From the NCBI RefSeq assembly GCF_008065155.1, contig NZ_CP042819.1, forward strand, positions 2,266,922-2,330,921: a stretch of 64,000 nt of DNA, in the 5' to 3' direction. The position numbers were made by a program, and so were the translations under genes. The first letter of the stretch is position 1, and every line of letters starts with the position of its first letter. The stretch is from Octadecabacter sp. SW4. GTDB taxonomy: Bacteria > Pseudomonadota > Alphaproteobacteria > Rhodobacterales > Rhodobacteraceae. Shown here one piece after another: positions 25,736 to 34,834 of the stretch. Under the pieces are notes generated by a model that was not told the DNA's origin, did not search any database, and saw only the letters and a program-made list of their open reading frames with translations.

Positions 25736-28108
25736 ATGTCTGAGAACGTCATTTGGTTTGAACACCTCGCGCGGGGCGATGTTGCGCGCGTGGGTGGCAA
25801 GAATTCGTCACTGGGCGAAATGGTCCGCACGCTGGGGCCCAAGGGCATTGATGTGCCAACAGGTTTCGCGACCAGTTCGGACGCTTATCGCGGCTTTATT
25901 GCGGCCAACGATCTGCAAACCCGCATCGCCGCCGAAATGGATGCCCTTGCCACCCACAAGATCACCCTGCACGAGGCCGGCACCCGAATCCGTGCGATGA
26001 TCAACGCGGGCGACTGGCCCGATGACCTGCGGGCCGATATCCTGACCGCCTACCGCGAAATGGCGCGCCGCACCGGGCAGGAAAATCCTTCCGTCGCCGT
26101 GCGATCCTCGGCAACTGCCGAAGACCTGCCCGATGCCAGTTTTGCCGGACAACAGGAAACATTCCTGAACGTCGAAGGGGATGCAGCCCTGCTGGCCGCC
26201 TGCAAGCGCTGCTATGCCTCGCTGTTCACCGACCGCGCGATCACCTACCGCACACTCCAGGGCTTTGATCATATGGCCGTGGCCCTGTCGATTGGCGTGC
26301 AGCAAATGGTGCGCTCGGATATCGGCGGATCGGGTGTGATGTTCTCTATCGACACGGAATCTGGCTTTGACAAGGTCGTGCTGATCAACGCCGCTTGGGG
26401 TTTGGGCGAAAACGTGGTGCAGGGGGCGGTCACGCCGGATGAATACATGGTCTACAAGCCCTTCCTGAAAGACAAAAAACGCAAACCCATCGTTGAACGC
26501 ACGCTTGGTGCCAAAGAAATCAAGATGATCTATGCAGGCGGCGGCAAGGCGGTGAAAAACGTGCGCACCAGCCGCGCCGAGCGCGCGCAGTTCGTGCTGT
26601 CCGAGGACGAAATCTGCGAATTGGCCCGCCAGGCCAGCACAATCGAAGACCACTATGGCTGCCCGATGGACATGGAGTGGGCGCGCGATGGCAACACCGG
26701 CAAGCTGTATATCGTGCAGGCGCGCCCCGAAACGGTGCAATCACGGGCCGAAGTCGGCGCGATGAAATCCTACAACGTGACCGAAACCGGCGAACGCCTG
26801 TTAACGGGGCTATCCGTCGGCGGGGCCGTGGCGACGGGGGCCGTGTGCCTGATCGAAACCGCTGCCGACATCGACAATTTTGTCGACGGCGCAATCCTTG
26901 TGACCCAGACGACCGATCCCGATTGGGTGCCGATCATGAAGCGCGCCAGCGCCATCGTCACCGATCATGGCGGGCGCACCAGCCACGCCGCGATTGTCAG
27001 CCGCGAATTGGGCCTGCCCGCCATCGTCGGCACCGGCAACGCCACCCATATCCTGCACGACGACCAAGAGATCACGGTCAGCTGCGCCGAGGGCGAAGAA
27101 GGCTATGTTTACGCCGGCTACGCCAAGATCGAGGTCGAGGATATCGATCTGGGCGATCTGCCCGACACGAAAACCAAGGTCATGTTCAATATGGCCAACC
27201 CGTCTGCGGCATCACGCTGGTGGCGGCTGCCTGCCGATGGTGTCGGGCTCGCGCGTATGGAATTCGTCGTCAACAACGCGATCAAGGTGCACCCGCTTGC
27301 GCTGACGCGGTTTGATCAGTTGACAGATGACGCCGTGAAAGATGAAATCGAGACCCTCACCCGTGGTTACGACCAAAAGCCGGAATACTTTGTCGATACG
27401 CTTGCGCTGGGTCTGTCGCGGATTGCCGCGGTGCATTACCCCAATCCGGTGATCGTGCGCATGTCGGATTTCAAGACCAATGAATACGCGGCCCTTCTGG
27501 GCGGCACCCAGTTTGAACCCAAAGAGGAAAACCCGATGATCGGCTGGCGCGGCGCGTCCCGCTATTATTCGGATGCCTACAAGGACGGGTTCGCGCTGGA
27601 ATGTCAGGCCATCGCCAAGGCACGCGGCGTCAAGGGGTTCGACAACATCCTGATGATGATCCCCTTCTGCCGCACCCCCGACGAAGCCGACCGCGTGCTT
27701 GAGGTCATGGCCGAAAACGGGCTGGAACGCGGCAAGGATGGCTTGCAGGTCTATGTGATGTGCGAAATCCCTGCCAACGTCATTCTGGCCGAAGAATTTG
27801 CCAAACGGTTCGACGGGTTTTCAATTGGCTCGAATGACCTCACCCAGCTGACGCTTGGGGTGGACCGTGACAATGAAACCCTCGCGCCGCTGTTCAAAGA
27901 GGACAACGCCGCCGTGCTTTGGATGATTGAACAGATGATCACCCGCGCCCATGCGGTCGGGGCCAAGGTCGGGTTCTGCGGTCAGGCGCCCAGTAACGAT
28001 CCCGCCTTTGCCAAACGTCTGGTGGGGTTTGGAATTGATTCAATCTCGGTCACGCCGGATGCGTTTCGTAGTGTCAAAGCCAACGTGGCGGCCGCTGAAA
28101 AAGGATAA
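25736..28108 (+). CDS. ppsA: Phosphoenolpyruvate synthase
   Basis: A 790-residue enzyme (pyruvate + ATP to PEP + AMP + Pi), needed for gluconeogenesis. ATG at 25736 (MSENVIWFEHLARGD) follows GGGAGA; the long upstream frame is antisense to the previous gene. The N-terminal ATP-grasp domain has VRSSATAEDLPDASFAGQQE. The swivelling domain carries the phosphohistidine, H417, in DHGGRTSHAAIVSRELG. The C-terminal PEP/pyruvate barrel contains GSNDLTQLTLGVDRDNE and the catalytic Cys in VGFCGQAPS. It is complete, unlike the decayed relative at 22237-23771. Its stop codon abuts the 3' end of rnpB, which faces it. Confidence 0.96.
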   Translation: MSENVIWFEHLARGDVARVGGKNSSLGEMVRTLGPKGIDVPTGFATSSDAYRGFIAANDLQTRIAAEMDALATHKITLHEAGTRIRAMINAGDWPDDLRADILTAYREMARRTGQENPSVAVRSSATAEDLPDASFAGQQETFLNVEGDAALLAACKRCYASLFTDRAITYRTLQGFDHMAVALSIGVQQMVRSDIGGSGVMFSIDTESGFDKVVLINAAWGLGENVVQGAVTPDEYMVYKPFLKDKKRKPIVERTLGAKEIKMIYAGGGKAVKNVRTSRAERAQFVLSEDEICELARQASTIEDHYGCPMDMEWARDGNTGKLYIVQARPETVQSRAEVGAMKSYNVTETGERLLTGLSVGGAVATGAVCLIETAADIDNFVDGAILVTQTTDPDWVPIMKRASAIVTDHGGRTSHAAIVSRELGLPAIVGTGNATHILHDDQEITVSCAEGEEGYVYAGYAKIEVEDIDLGDLPDTKTKVMFNMANPSAASRWWRLPADGVGLARMEFVVNNAIKVHPLALTRFDQLTDDAVKDEIETLTRGYDQKPEYFVDTLALGLSRIAAVHYPNPVIVRMSDFKTNEYAALLGGTQFEPKEENPMIGWRGASRYYSDAYKDGFALECQAIAKARGVKGFDNILMMIPFCRTPDEADRVLEVMAENGLERGKDGLQVYVMCEIPANVILAEEFAKRFDGFSIGSNDLTQLTLGVDRDNETLAPLFKEDNAAVLWMIEQMITRAHAVGAKVGFCGQAPSNDPAFAKRLVGFGIDSISVTPDAFRSVKANVAAAEKG

Positions 28109-28507
28109 ATGCGCGGATGGCCTGTAAGCCGGATTCTGTCCATCGGGTTTCCCCGACTGGATGACCATTCATCTTGAGCGGCTGTTGCCAACCGCCCTCT
28201 AGCTGCCAACCCGGGCCCCTCGGGTTCAGGCATCCTTGCGGCGGTATGCCTTGCGGCACCTGCCCGCGCGGGGCCCCTATTTGGCATTGCTCCTGGTGGG
28301 GCTTGCCGTGCCACCCGTGTTGCCACGCGTGCGGTGGGCTCTTACCCCACCGTTTCACCCTGACCCCGGATCACGTCCGGGGCGGTTTGTTTTCTGTGGC
28401 GCTTTCCCTAGGGTTTCCCCCGCCGGGCGTTACCCGGCACCATGCCTTGTGGAGTCCGGACTTTCCTCGGGTGTTGCCACCCGCGGCCATCCAGCCATCC
28501 GCGCGAT
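28109..28507 (-). ncRNA. rnpB: RNase P RNA (class A)
   Basis: Catalytic RNA that matures tRNA 5' ends. Read on the minus strand, the 5' part has GGAAAGTCCGGACTCC, the conserved P4-adjacent core. The 3' part has ACAGAATCCGGCTTACAGGC, the universal 3' P4 strand. P1 is an 11-bp pairing of GCGCGGATGGC (near 28494-28504) with GCCATCCGCGC (28111-28121). These fix both ends to within a few bases. The roughly 400-nt size fits an alphaproteobacterial type A RNA. It fills the only gene-free stretch longer than 300 bp. Confidence 0.97.
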
Positions 28508-28511
28508 CTGC

Positions 28512-28540
28512 GACTTAGGCGCTGGAAACGGTTTGGTCAA
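28512..28540 (-). promoter_or_regulatory. Candidate rnpB promoter inside the amidase gene
   Basis: On the minus strand, TTGACC (28540-28535) and TAAGTC (28517-28512) are separated by 17 bases. The predicted rnpB 5' end is about 6 bases further on. The -35 matches 5 of 6 consensus bases and the -10 is weak. The -10 includes the amidase stop codon. Confidence 0.5.
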
Positions 28541-29198
28541 CGGGAAAGCGTTGGGCCAGTTGCGCGGCCAATGCGCAGTCAAAAGCGTCCAGCGGACCTG
28601 TCGCGCCCTGGCGGTGACGCAGGCGAAAGGCCGAAAGCAGGGCAGCGTGGTCGGCATCAGCGGTGTATCCGGCGACGCGCAAGTCATCGAAAAACCGCGC
28701 AGGATCAGTGTTTTGCCCGTCAATATGGGTCAGTTGAATGGACAGACCACCCCGCGCAAGGCGCGCCCAGTCAAACCGCGCGCCCGGGTCAATCTTGCGC
28801 CCCGGTGCCATGTCGGAATGGCCAATGACCCGCTGCGGGGGAATGTCCCAGCGCGCGACGATCCCCGCCAGCAACGCTTCCAATGCGTCCATCTGCGCGG
28901 CGGCAAAGGGCGCGGTGCCAATGTTGGACAATTCAATCCCGATGGACCGCGAATTGACGTCTTCCACGTCCCCCCAGCGGCCAGCGCCGGCGTGCCAGGC
29001 GCGCGCGTCTTCATCGACCAGTTGATCGACCTCGCCCCGCGCCGAGATGATGTAATGTGCCGAAACTTGCGCATCCGCGTGGCACAGCCAGTCGCGCGCG
29101 GCGGCGTGATCGGCCATCGCCGTGTAGTGGATCACGACGATATCAGGGCGTGCGCCATCGCGGCGCGGGCCGCAGTTCGGTGACGCAAAGCTGATCAG
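28515..29198 (-). CDS. N-acetylmuramoyl-L-alanine amidase (AmpD-like Amidase_2)
   Basis: A zinc amidase that cleaves the amide between MurNAc and the stem peptide in peptidoglycan recycling or remodelling. Zinc ligands are in VVIHYTAM (His), GHSDMAPGRKIDPGARFDW (His and Asp), and the family segment WHAGAGRWGDVEDVNSRSIG is intact. The first standard start (GTG, 29135) would place the first zinc His at residue 2, without its beta-strand. Homology (SPNCGPRRDGARPDIVVIHY) continues upstream to a CTG at 29198. That CTG overlaps the stop of the preceding gene as CTGA, so I set the start there (227 residues). No signal peptide; probably cytosolic. Confidence 0.87.
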   Translation of the reverse strand: MISFASPNCGPRRDGARPDIVVIHYTAMADHAAARDWLCHADAQVSAHYIISARGEVDQLVDEDARAWHAGAGRWGDVEDVNSRSIGIELSNIGTAPFAAAQMDALEALLAGIVARWDIPPQRVIGHSDMAPGRKIDPGARFDWARLARGGLSIQLTHIDGQNTDPARFFDDLRVAGYTADADHAALLSAFRLRHRQGATGPLDAFDCALAAQLAQRFPVDQTVSSA

Positions 29199-29905
29199 TT
29201 GCCCGCTGCCAGACGGAACGGGGTCGGATCCCAGCCACAGGCAAATCCATCGCCATCAGGATCGATCCCGCGTGGGTCGCGTTCGGGGCCGCCACGGGCC
29301 AGAAAGTCGCGCTGCGCATCGTCAGCCGAACGATAATCGGCACAATTGCGTCGGAACCGCGCCTGACCCGACAGGCTGGAGCGGCTATAGACCGCCACGC
29401 CTTTGGCGTTGGTCGTTTCCAGCGCGTATTGCACGACATTGGGGCCAACACCGCCATCGCGTTCGGGCACCGCCGTGGGTTCGACAACCTGATAGGCTGC
29501 GGCCTGGGCGGCGCGGCGTTCGGCGGCTGACTCGATGCTTTCGCGGCCCGTCACCGCTTCAAAGCTCTGTTCGTCAGAAAGGTCTGCGGATTCGACCGGC
29601 GCACCACCCGGTGCTGCAGCAACGCCTGCGCCTGCATCGGCAGCCACAGGGGTTTGCGCGCCGATCCCGGCGGCTGCGAGTTCTGACGATGGAATCGCGC
29701 TTTCGCTGACCACGGGGGCAGCCGGAAGCGTCGCGGGGGCGTCAGCGGGGACAGTGCGGCTTTGCAACTGCGCCTCGCGGCGCGCGCGATCAATCTCGTA
29801 TTGGGCATAGTCGCCAAAGCCGACGCCAGCCCCGCTGTCAGGCACCTGTTGTGCGCAGCCTGCAAGTGCCACACCGGCCACGACCAAGATCAGAAACTTT
29901 TTCAT
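29195..29905 (-). CDS. Lipoprotein with C-terminal Excalibur-like domain
   Basis: A 236-residue protein starting at ATG 29905 (MKKFLILVVAGVALAGC), with lipobox LAGC and the lipidated Cys at residue 17. A long Ala/Pro/Glu-rich, low-complexity linker follows. The C-terminal 45 residues carry an Excalibur-type calcium-binding motif (DPDGDGFACGWDP) preceded by NCADYRSADDAQRDFLARGG, with the usual Cys pair. The domain is common in extracellular nucleases and envelope proteins. Its stop overlaps the probable CTG start of the amidase gene, so the two are translationally coupled and may act together at the cell wall. Confidence 0.82.
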   Translation of the reverse strand: MKKFLILVVAGVALAGCAQQVPDSGAGVGFGDYAQYEIDRARREAQLQSRTVPADAPATLPAAPVVSESAIPSSELAAAGIGAQTPVAADAGAGVAAAPGGAPVESADLSDEQSFEAVTGRESIESAAERRAAQAAAYQVVEPTAVPERDGGVGPNVVQYALETTNAKGVAVYSRSSLSGQARFRRNCADYRSADDAQRDFLARGGPERDPRGIDPDGDGFACGWDPTPFRLAAGN

Positions 29906-29937
29906 TGCACATCCTGCCTTTTGCAATTTGGCGCGTC

Positions 29938-31422
29938 TTACCACCACTTGGCCGGTTTGGCTACAAACCCGGCTGCTTGTTCCAACGAATAGGCGGTATT
30001 GAGCAAATCCGCCTCTTCCCACGGGCGCCCGATCAGTTGCAGCCCCAGCGGCAGCCCCTGACGATCCACACCCGCAGGCACGGCAATTCCGGGCAATCCG
30101 GCCAGGTTCACCGTAACCGTGAACACATCGTTCAGATACATCTGCACCGGATCGGCATCCGTCATGTCGCCCAGACCAAAGGCGGCCGAGGGCGTGGCCG
30201 GTGTCAGGATCGCATCGACGCCTTGGGCAAACACATCCTCAAAGTCTTTCTTGATCAGGGTGCGGACCTTGCGGGCGCGGTTGTAATAGGCATCATAAAA
30301 ACCGGCCGACAACACATAGGTGCCGACCATGACGCGGCGCTGCACCTCGTGGCCAAACCCTTCGGCGCGCGTCTTTTCATACATTTCGGTAATACCGTCA
30401 CCTGCTGCCAGTTTGGCGCGATGGCCAAAACGCACACCGTCATAGCGCGCAAGGTTCGAAGACGCTTCGGCAGGCGCGATCACATAATAGGCGGGCAGCG
30501 CGTATTTCGTGTGCGGCAGGCTGATATCGACGATTTTCGCACCTGCATCCTTGAGCATGGCCGTGCCATCGGCCCAAAGCTGTTCAATTTCGCTGGGCAT
30601 GCCCTCCATGCGGTATTCCTTGGGGATGCCGATGGTCTTGCCCTTGATGTCACCCGTCAATGCAGCCTCAAAGTCAGGCACGGCCAGATCGGCGCTGGTG
30701 CTGTCCTTGGGATCATGACCACACATGGCCTGCAGCATGATCGCCGCATCGCGCACGTCCTTGGTCATCGGCCCGGCTTGATCCAGGCTTGAGGCAAAGG
30801 CGACAACACCCCAGCGGCTGACGCGGCCATAGGTCGGTTTGATGCCCGTGATACCGGTAAAGGCCGCAGGCTGGCGAATGGACCCGCCCGTATCGGTACC
30901 GGTTGCGCCAAGGCACAGATCAGCGGCCACCGCCGCAGCGGACCCGCCCGACGACCCGCCCGGCGTCAATGCGGCATCATCATTGCCACGCCGCCAGGGG
31001 TTCACCGCATTGCCATAGGTGCTGGTTTCGTTGCTGGACCCCATTGCGAATTCGTCCATGTTCAGCTTGCCCAGCATCACCGCGCCTGCGTCAAACAACT
31101 GCGTTGTCACGGTGCTTTCATATTCGGGCCTGAACCCTTCGAGAATTCGGCTGGCGGCCTGTGATGGCACACCTTTTGTGCAGAACAAGTCTTTGATCCC
31201 CAAGGGAATACCATTCAAAGATGGCGCGTCTTTTGACTGGCGCGCATCAGCCGCTTTGGCCTGTTCCATCGCGATCTCGGGCGTCTTGTGCACAAAGGCA
31301 TTCAGCGCATCGGATTTGTCGATTTCAGCAAGACAGGCGGTGGTCAGCTCGGCGCTGGTCATATCCCCCTTGCGCAGGGCGTCACGGGCGGCACTGATTG
31401 TCAGTTTGGTCAGGTCAGACAT
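29938..31422 (-). CDS. gatA: Glutamyl-tRNA(Gln)/aspartyl-tRNA(Asn) amidotransferase subunit A
   Basis: A 494-residue amidase-signature subunit of GatCAB. It releases ammonia from glutamine to amidate mischarged Glu-tRNAGln (or Asp-tRNAAsn). Signature segments: [15 protein letters not shown] (catalytic Lys), [34 protein letters not shown] (Ser-cisSer-Lys triad) and [23 protein letters not shown]. Full length. The ATG shares one base with the gatC stop codon, as is usual for gatCA. gatB is not in the window. Confidence 0.97.
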   Translation of the reverse strand: MSDLTKLTISAARDALRKGDMTSAELTTACLAEIDKSDALNAFVHKTPEIAMEQAKAADARQSKDAPSLNGIPLGIKDLFCTKGVPSQAASRILEGFRPEYESTVTTQLFDAGAVMLGKLNMDEFAMGSSNETSTYGNAVNPWRRGNDDAALTPGGSSGGSAAAVAADLCLGATGTDTGGSIRQPAAFTGITGIKPTYGRVSRWGVVAFASSLDQAGPMTKDVRDAAIMLQAMCGHDPKDSTSADLAVPDFEAALTGDIKGKTIGIPKEYRMEGMPSEIEQLWADGTAMLKDAGAKIVDISLPHTKYALPAYYVIAPAEASSNLARYDGVRFGHRAKLAAGDGITEMYEKTRAEGFGHEVQRRVMVGTYVLSAGFYDAYYNRARKVRTLIKKDFEDVFAQGVDAILTPATPSAAFGLGDMTDADPVQMYLNDVFTVTVNLAGLPGIAVPAGVDRQGLPLGLQLIGRPWEEADLLNTAYSLEQAAGFVAKPAKWW

Positions 31423-31709
31423 TATTCAACCACCTTTGGCACGGCAAAAAACCCCTCGCGGGCATCGGGCGCATTGGCCAGCACGGCGGCCTGCTGATTG
31501 CCGTCGGTGACCACATCATCGCGGCGCTTCAGACGCTGGGGTGTGACCGACGTCATCGGCGCAACGCCCTCCACATCCACTTCGTTCAACTGCTCGATAA
31601 AATCAAGAATCGCGCTGAATTCCGACGCCAGAGCTGGCAATGCGTCTTCCTCGACCTTGATGCGGGCCAGATGGGCCACCTTGCGGGCTGTTTCCGTGTC
31701 GATTGACAT
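31422..31709 (-). CDS. gatC: Asp/Glu-tRNA amidotransferase subunit C
   Basis: A 95-residue GatC subunit that stabilises Gat[20 protein letters not shown] and [18 protein letters not shown] are the conserved parts. The C-terminal FFAVPKVVE is the canonical ending. It is immediately upstream of gatA with a 1-base overlap (TAATG type). ATG start at 31709. Confidence 0.97.
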   Translation of the reverse strand: MSIDTETARKVAHLARIKVEEDALPALASEFSAILDFIEQLNEVDVEGVAPMTSVTPQRLKRRDDVVTDGNQQAAVLANAPDAREGFFAVPKVVE

Positions 31710-31836
31710 GGTTGTCTCCGGGTTTTTGTCAGTTCAGTCGCGTTTACCGCCACGCGACACAGGTCGCAAGGTGCGACAACGATCTGGCAATGACTGCGCA
31801 CCGGGTTAGACTGCGGTGATGGAAAAGGAGGCAGCG

Positions 31837-32532
31837 ATGAAGATTATCTGGCTAGGGCATTCAAGTTTCCGGATTGAAATTGGCGGGCAGGTGCTGCTGG
31901 TTGATCCCTGGTTGGCGGGAAACCCCGCATTCCCCGAAGATCGGCGCGCCGAGGCGATTGCGGGCGCGACCCATATCCTGCTCTCGCACGGACATGGGGA
32001 CCATGCGGGCAACGCGCTTGGGATTGCCCGCGAATTGGGCATTGCGATTCTGTGCATCCACGAATTGTCCGAGCATTGGAGCGCCACGGAGGGCGTGAAA
32101 ACCATCGGCTTTGGCAAGGGTGGCACGATGAACCTTGATGGCGTTAAGGTCACGATGGTGAATGCCAGCCATTCCTCGAGCATTGATTTTGACGGTGGCC
32201 GCCCGACCTATGCGGGCTCCGAGGCGGGCTTCATGATCGCAGGCGAAGGGCACACGATCTATTTCAGCGGCGACACCGACATCATGGCCGATATGGACTG
32301 GATGGGCGATCTGCACAAACCCGATGTGGGCATCCTGTGCGCGGGCGGGCACTACACGATGGATATGGCGCGCGCGGCCTATGCGGCCAAACGCTATTTC
32401 AATTTCAAGACGTTGATTCCGTGCCACTACAAGACCTTTCCGATCCTTGAACAATCGGCCGACGAATTGGTGGCAGCGTTGCCCGATGTTGATGTGCTGA
32501 CGCCTGATGTGCTGGAGGTGATCACGATCTGA
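31837..32532 (+). CDS. UPF0173 metal-dependent hydrolase (metallo-beta-lactamase fold)
   Basis: A 231-residue MBL-fold enzyme. ATG at 31837 (MKIIWLGHSSFRIEI) follows AAGGAGG, better than the upstream GTG 31816/ATG 31819 alternatives. The metal motif is LSHGHGDHAGN (HxHxDH), and YFSGDTDIMADM and HYKTFPI supply the remaining ligands. The UPF0173 family (YtkL-like) has no firmly established substrate. It is convergent with tadA, with a hairpin between them. Confidence 0.92.
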   Translation: MKIIWLGHSSFRIEIGGQVLLVDPWLAGNPAFPEDRRAEAIAGATHILLSHGHGDHAGNALGIARELGIAILCIHELSEHWSATEGVKTIGFGKGGTMNLDGVKVTMVNASHSSSIDFDGGRPTYAGSEAGFMIAGEGHTIYFSGDTDIMADMDWMGDLHKPDVGILCAGGHYTMDMARAAYAAKRYFNFKTLIPCHYKTFPILEQSADELVAALPDVDVLTPDVLEVITI

Positions 32533-32560
32533 CGGCAAAAATCCACGCGGGATTTGCCGC
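32533..32560. terminator. Hairpin between convergent UPF0173 and tadA genes
   Basis: GGCAAAAATCC and GGATTTGCC pair with a 2-base bulge around a short GC loop, 2 bp after the UPF0173 stop. There is no clear T-tract, so its terminator function is weakly supported. Confidence 0.45.
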
Positions 32561-32579
32561 GGAAACTGTGTGGTTTCAA

Positions 32580-33029
32580 TCAGCGCCGATTGGCGAAAAA
32601 GTCGCTCAGCAGCGCGCCCGCGGCCTGGGCCGATATCCCATCATACACCTCGGGCACGTGATGGCACTGCGGATGGGTGAACACCCGCGCGCCATGGGCC
32701 ACGCCGCCGGATTTCGGATCGCTTGCCCCGTAATACAGCCGTGCGATGCGGGCGTTGCTGATCGCGGCGGCGCACATCGGACAGGGTTCCAGCGTCACAT
32801 AAAGGTCGCAGCCCGTCAGCCGTTCCTGGTCCAGCGCCGCACAGGCCGCGCGGATCGCAAGCATTTCGGCATGCGCCGTCGGGTCGTTCAATTCACGCGT
32901 GCGGTTGCCGGCGGCGGCTAGCACCCTGCCACCGGCATCGACGATCACTGCCCCCACCGGGACTTCGCCGCGCGCGGCGGCAGCGCGGGCCTCGGATAAG
33001 GCACTGTCCATATGGCTGCGAAACGTCAT
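32580..33029 (-). CDS. tadA: tRNA-specific adenosine deaminase TadA
   Basis: A 149-residue enzyme that converts A34 to inosine in tRNA-Arg(ACG). The zinc deaminase motifs are TAHAEMLAIRAA (HAE) and TLEPCPMCAAAI (PCxxC). The GASDPKSGGVAH segment is typical of TadA rather than of cytosine deaminases. Start ATG at 33029. Next to rluB and a methyltransferase, in an RNA-modification neighbourhood. Confidence 0.95.
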   Translation of the reverse strand: MTFRSHMDSALSEARAAAARGEVPVGAVIVDAGGRVLAAAGNRTRELNDPTAHAEMLAIRAACAALDQERLTGCDLYVTLEPCPMCAAAISNARIARLYYGASDPKSGGVAHGARVFTHPQCHHVPEVYDGISAQAAGALLSDFFANRR

Positions 33030-33154
33030 GCTCCTTCAATAAGCGGGTCGCGCGAGGTTGCAAGGGCGGATGCCTCAGGCGGGGGTTTATCGAAACAGAA
33101 GAGTTTTGGAGTTTGTGCGATTGTCAGGCGGGGTGCGGCTGGCTAGCGTGGGGC

Positions 33155-33937
33155 ATGGACAAGGACATCTACGACCCCGCCTATGTGGCTGATTTGTTTG
33201 ACCGATGCAGCGGCAACTATCGCCGGTGGTCGGCAATCAGTTCGTTCGGCTTTGTGTGGCTTTGGCGCCGACAGTGCGTCTCGCGCTTGATCGGGCAACG
33301 GCAGATTGCGCGGATCAGGGATGGTCAGCTGGGCGATGCCCCGCCCCCGCTTCCGGTCGTGGTTGATCTGATGGCCGGCACCGGCGAGGTCTGGCCGCAT
33401 GTTTTGAAAGCCCTTCCCCGCGCGCGCATTCGCGCGATCGATATTTCCCCAAGGATGCACCGCGAGGCGGTCGCTCGGCTGCACAGCGGCCGCGAAGGCC
33501 AGATCGAACATCTGGCGGCCAATGCGCTGCAGGATATCTTGCCCGAAGGCAGCGCAGACCTGTTGATTTCGACCTTTGGGCTCAAGACCTTTAATCCCAG
33601 CCAACAGACTGTTCTGGCCCGTCAGATCGCGCGCCTGTTGCACGACGGCGGCAGTTTCGCCCTGATCGAGGCCTCAGACCCCAAGGGCTGGATTTTGCGC
33701 CCGTTCTACCGCTTTTATCTGGATCGCGCCCTGCCCCTGATCGAAAAGCTGTTTCTGAAAGGTGCGCAAGATTTTTCCATGATCGGCGATTACACCCGTG
33801 GTTTCGGTGATTGTGCACATATGGCCGAAGCCCTGCGCGCCGCAGGCCTGAACGTCGCCATGAAGCGCCACTTTTTCGGCTGCGCCACCAGTGTTGCCGG
33901 TCACAAGCCGATTGCGCCGCGCGCCGTGCCGCACTAA
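33155..33937 (+). CDS. Class I SAM-dependent methyltransferase (UbiE-like)
   Basis: A 260-residue methyltransferase. Motif I is VVDLMAGTGEVWPHVLKA, then RAIDISPRMHREAV with the acidic SAM-ribose residue, and a post-motif segment DLLISTFGLKTFN. The arrangement is UbiE/Coq5-like, but the gene is not beside ubiquinone genes, so the substrate is open. ATG at 33155 (MDKDIYDPAYVADLFDRC) is preferred; the upstream in-frame GTG region is not family-like. It lies 9 bp before rluB. Confidence 0.85.
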   Translation: MDKDIYDPAYVADLFDRCSGNYRRWSAISSFGFVWLWRRQCVSRLIGQRQIARIRDGQLGDAPPPLPVVVDLMAGTGEVWPHVLKALPRARIRAIDISPRMHREAVARLHSGREGQIEHLAANALQDILPEGSADLLISTFGLKTFNPSQQTVLARQIARLLHDGGSFALIEASDPKGWILRPFYRFYLDRALPLIEKLFLKGAQDFSMIGDYTRGFGDCAHMAEALRAAGLNVAMKRHFFGCATSVAGHKPIAPRAVPH

Positions 33938-33946
33938 GGCTGGCCC

Positions 33947-34774
33947 ATGACCGACACCCCCACACCGGGCGACCGCATCGCCAAAGTCCTGTCCCGTGCA
34001 GGTATCGCAAGCCGCCGCGAGGCCGAGCGCATGATCGAAGCGGGTCGTGTGCAGGTGAATGGCAAACTGATCGACAGCCCTGCCTTGAATGTCACCGCCA
34101 AAGACAGGATCTTGGTGGATGGCAAACCTGTGGGCGAGCCTGATCCGCCACGCATCTGGCTTTATCACAAACCCACCGGCCTTGTGACGACCGAGCGCGA
34201 TGAAAAGGGCCGCGAGACCGTGTTTGACGCGCTGCCCGCCGATATGCCCCGCGTGATGTCGGTGGGACGTCTGGATATCAACTCCGAAGGCTTGCTGGTG
34301 CTGACCAACGACGGCGAAATAAAGCGCAAGCTGGAACTGCCCAGCACCGGCTGGTTGCGCCGCTACCGTGTGCGCATCAATGGCGCGGTGAGCGAGGCCA
34401 AGCTCGATCTTTTGCGCAAGGGGATCACCTTTGAGGGGATCACCTATCAGCCGATGGAGGTCACGTTTGACCGCCAACAGGGGGCGAATGCCTGGCTGAC
34501 CGTGGCCATCCGCGAGGGCAAGAACCGTGAAATCCGTCGCGCGATGGAGGCGATCGGGGTGGCCGTGAACCGGCTGATCCGGGTCAGCTATGGCCCTTTC
34601 CAACTGGGCAACCTGAAACAGGGCGCGGTCGAGGAACTGAAATCGCGCGTTGTGCGCGACCAGCTTGGCCTGTCCGAGCGCCCGCAACCGCAACGCACGC
34701 GGCGCAACATCGGCAAGCCAACGCCCCGCAACGCCAAATCTGCCCCCAATAGGGGGAAAAGCTCGCGCAGTTGA
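33947..34774 (+). CDS. rluB: Ribosomal large subunit pseudouridine synthase RluB (RsuA family)
   Basis: A 275-residue enzyme that modifies 23S rRNA (U2605 in E. coli numbering). The N-terminal S4 domain is RIAKVLSRAGIASRREAERM. The catalytic Asp is in VGRLDINSEGLLVLTNDG, and RIWLYHKPTGLVTTERDEKG is the RsuA/RluB signature. A 40-residue Arg/Asn-rich C-terminal extension probably contacts RNA. It is preceded by the methyltransferase at 9 bp. Confidence 0.94.
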   Translation: MTDTPTPGDRIAKVLSRAGIASRREAERMIEAGRVQVNGKLIDSPALNVTAKDRILVDGKPVGEPDPPRIWLYHKPTGLVTTERDEKGRETVFDALPADMPRVMSVGRLDINSEGLLVLTNDGEIKRKLELPSTGWLRRYRVRINGAVSEAKLDLLRKGITFEGITYQPMEVTFDRQQGANAWLTVAIREGKNREIRRAMEAIGVAVNRLIRVSYGPFQLGNLKQGAVEELKSRVVRDQLGLSERPQPQRTRRNIGKPTPRNAKSAPNRGKSSRS

Positions 34775-34834
34775 ACCTTGTGCCATATGCCAGTCTGTGC
34801 ATTTTAACCCCAACGCGACATTTGGGGACATATC

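Noticed and set aside
28174..29183. Open frames crossing the rnpB region
   Set aside because: They read through a structured RNA gene and antisense to the amidase; no protein motifs.
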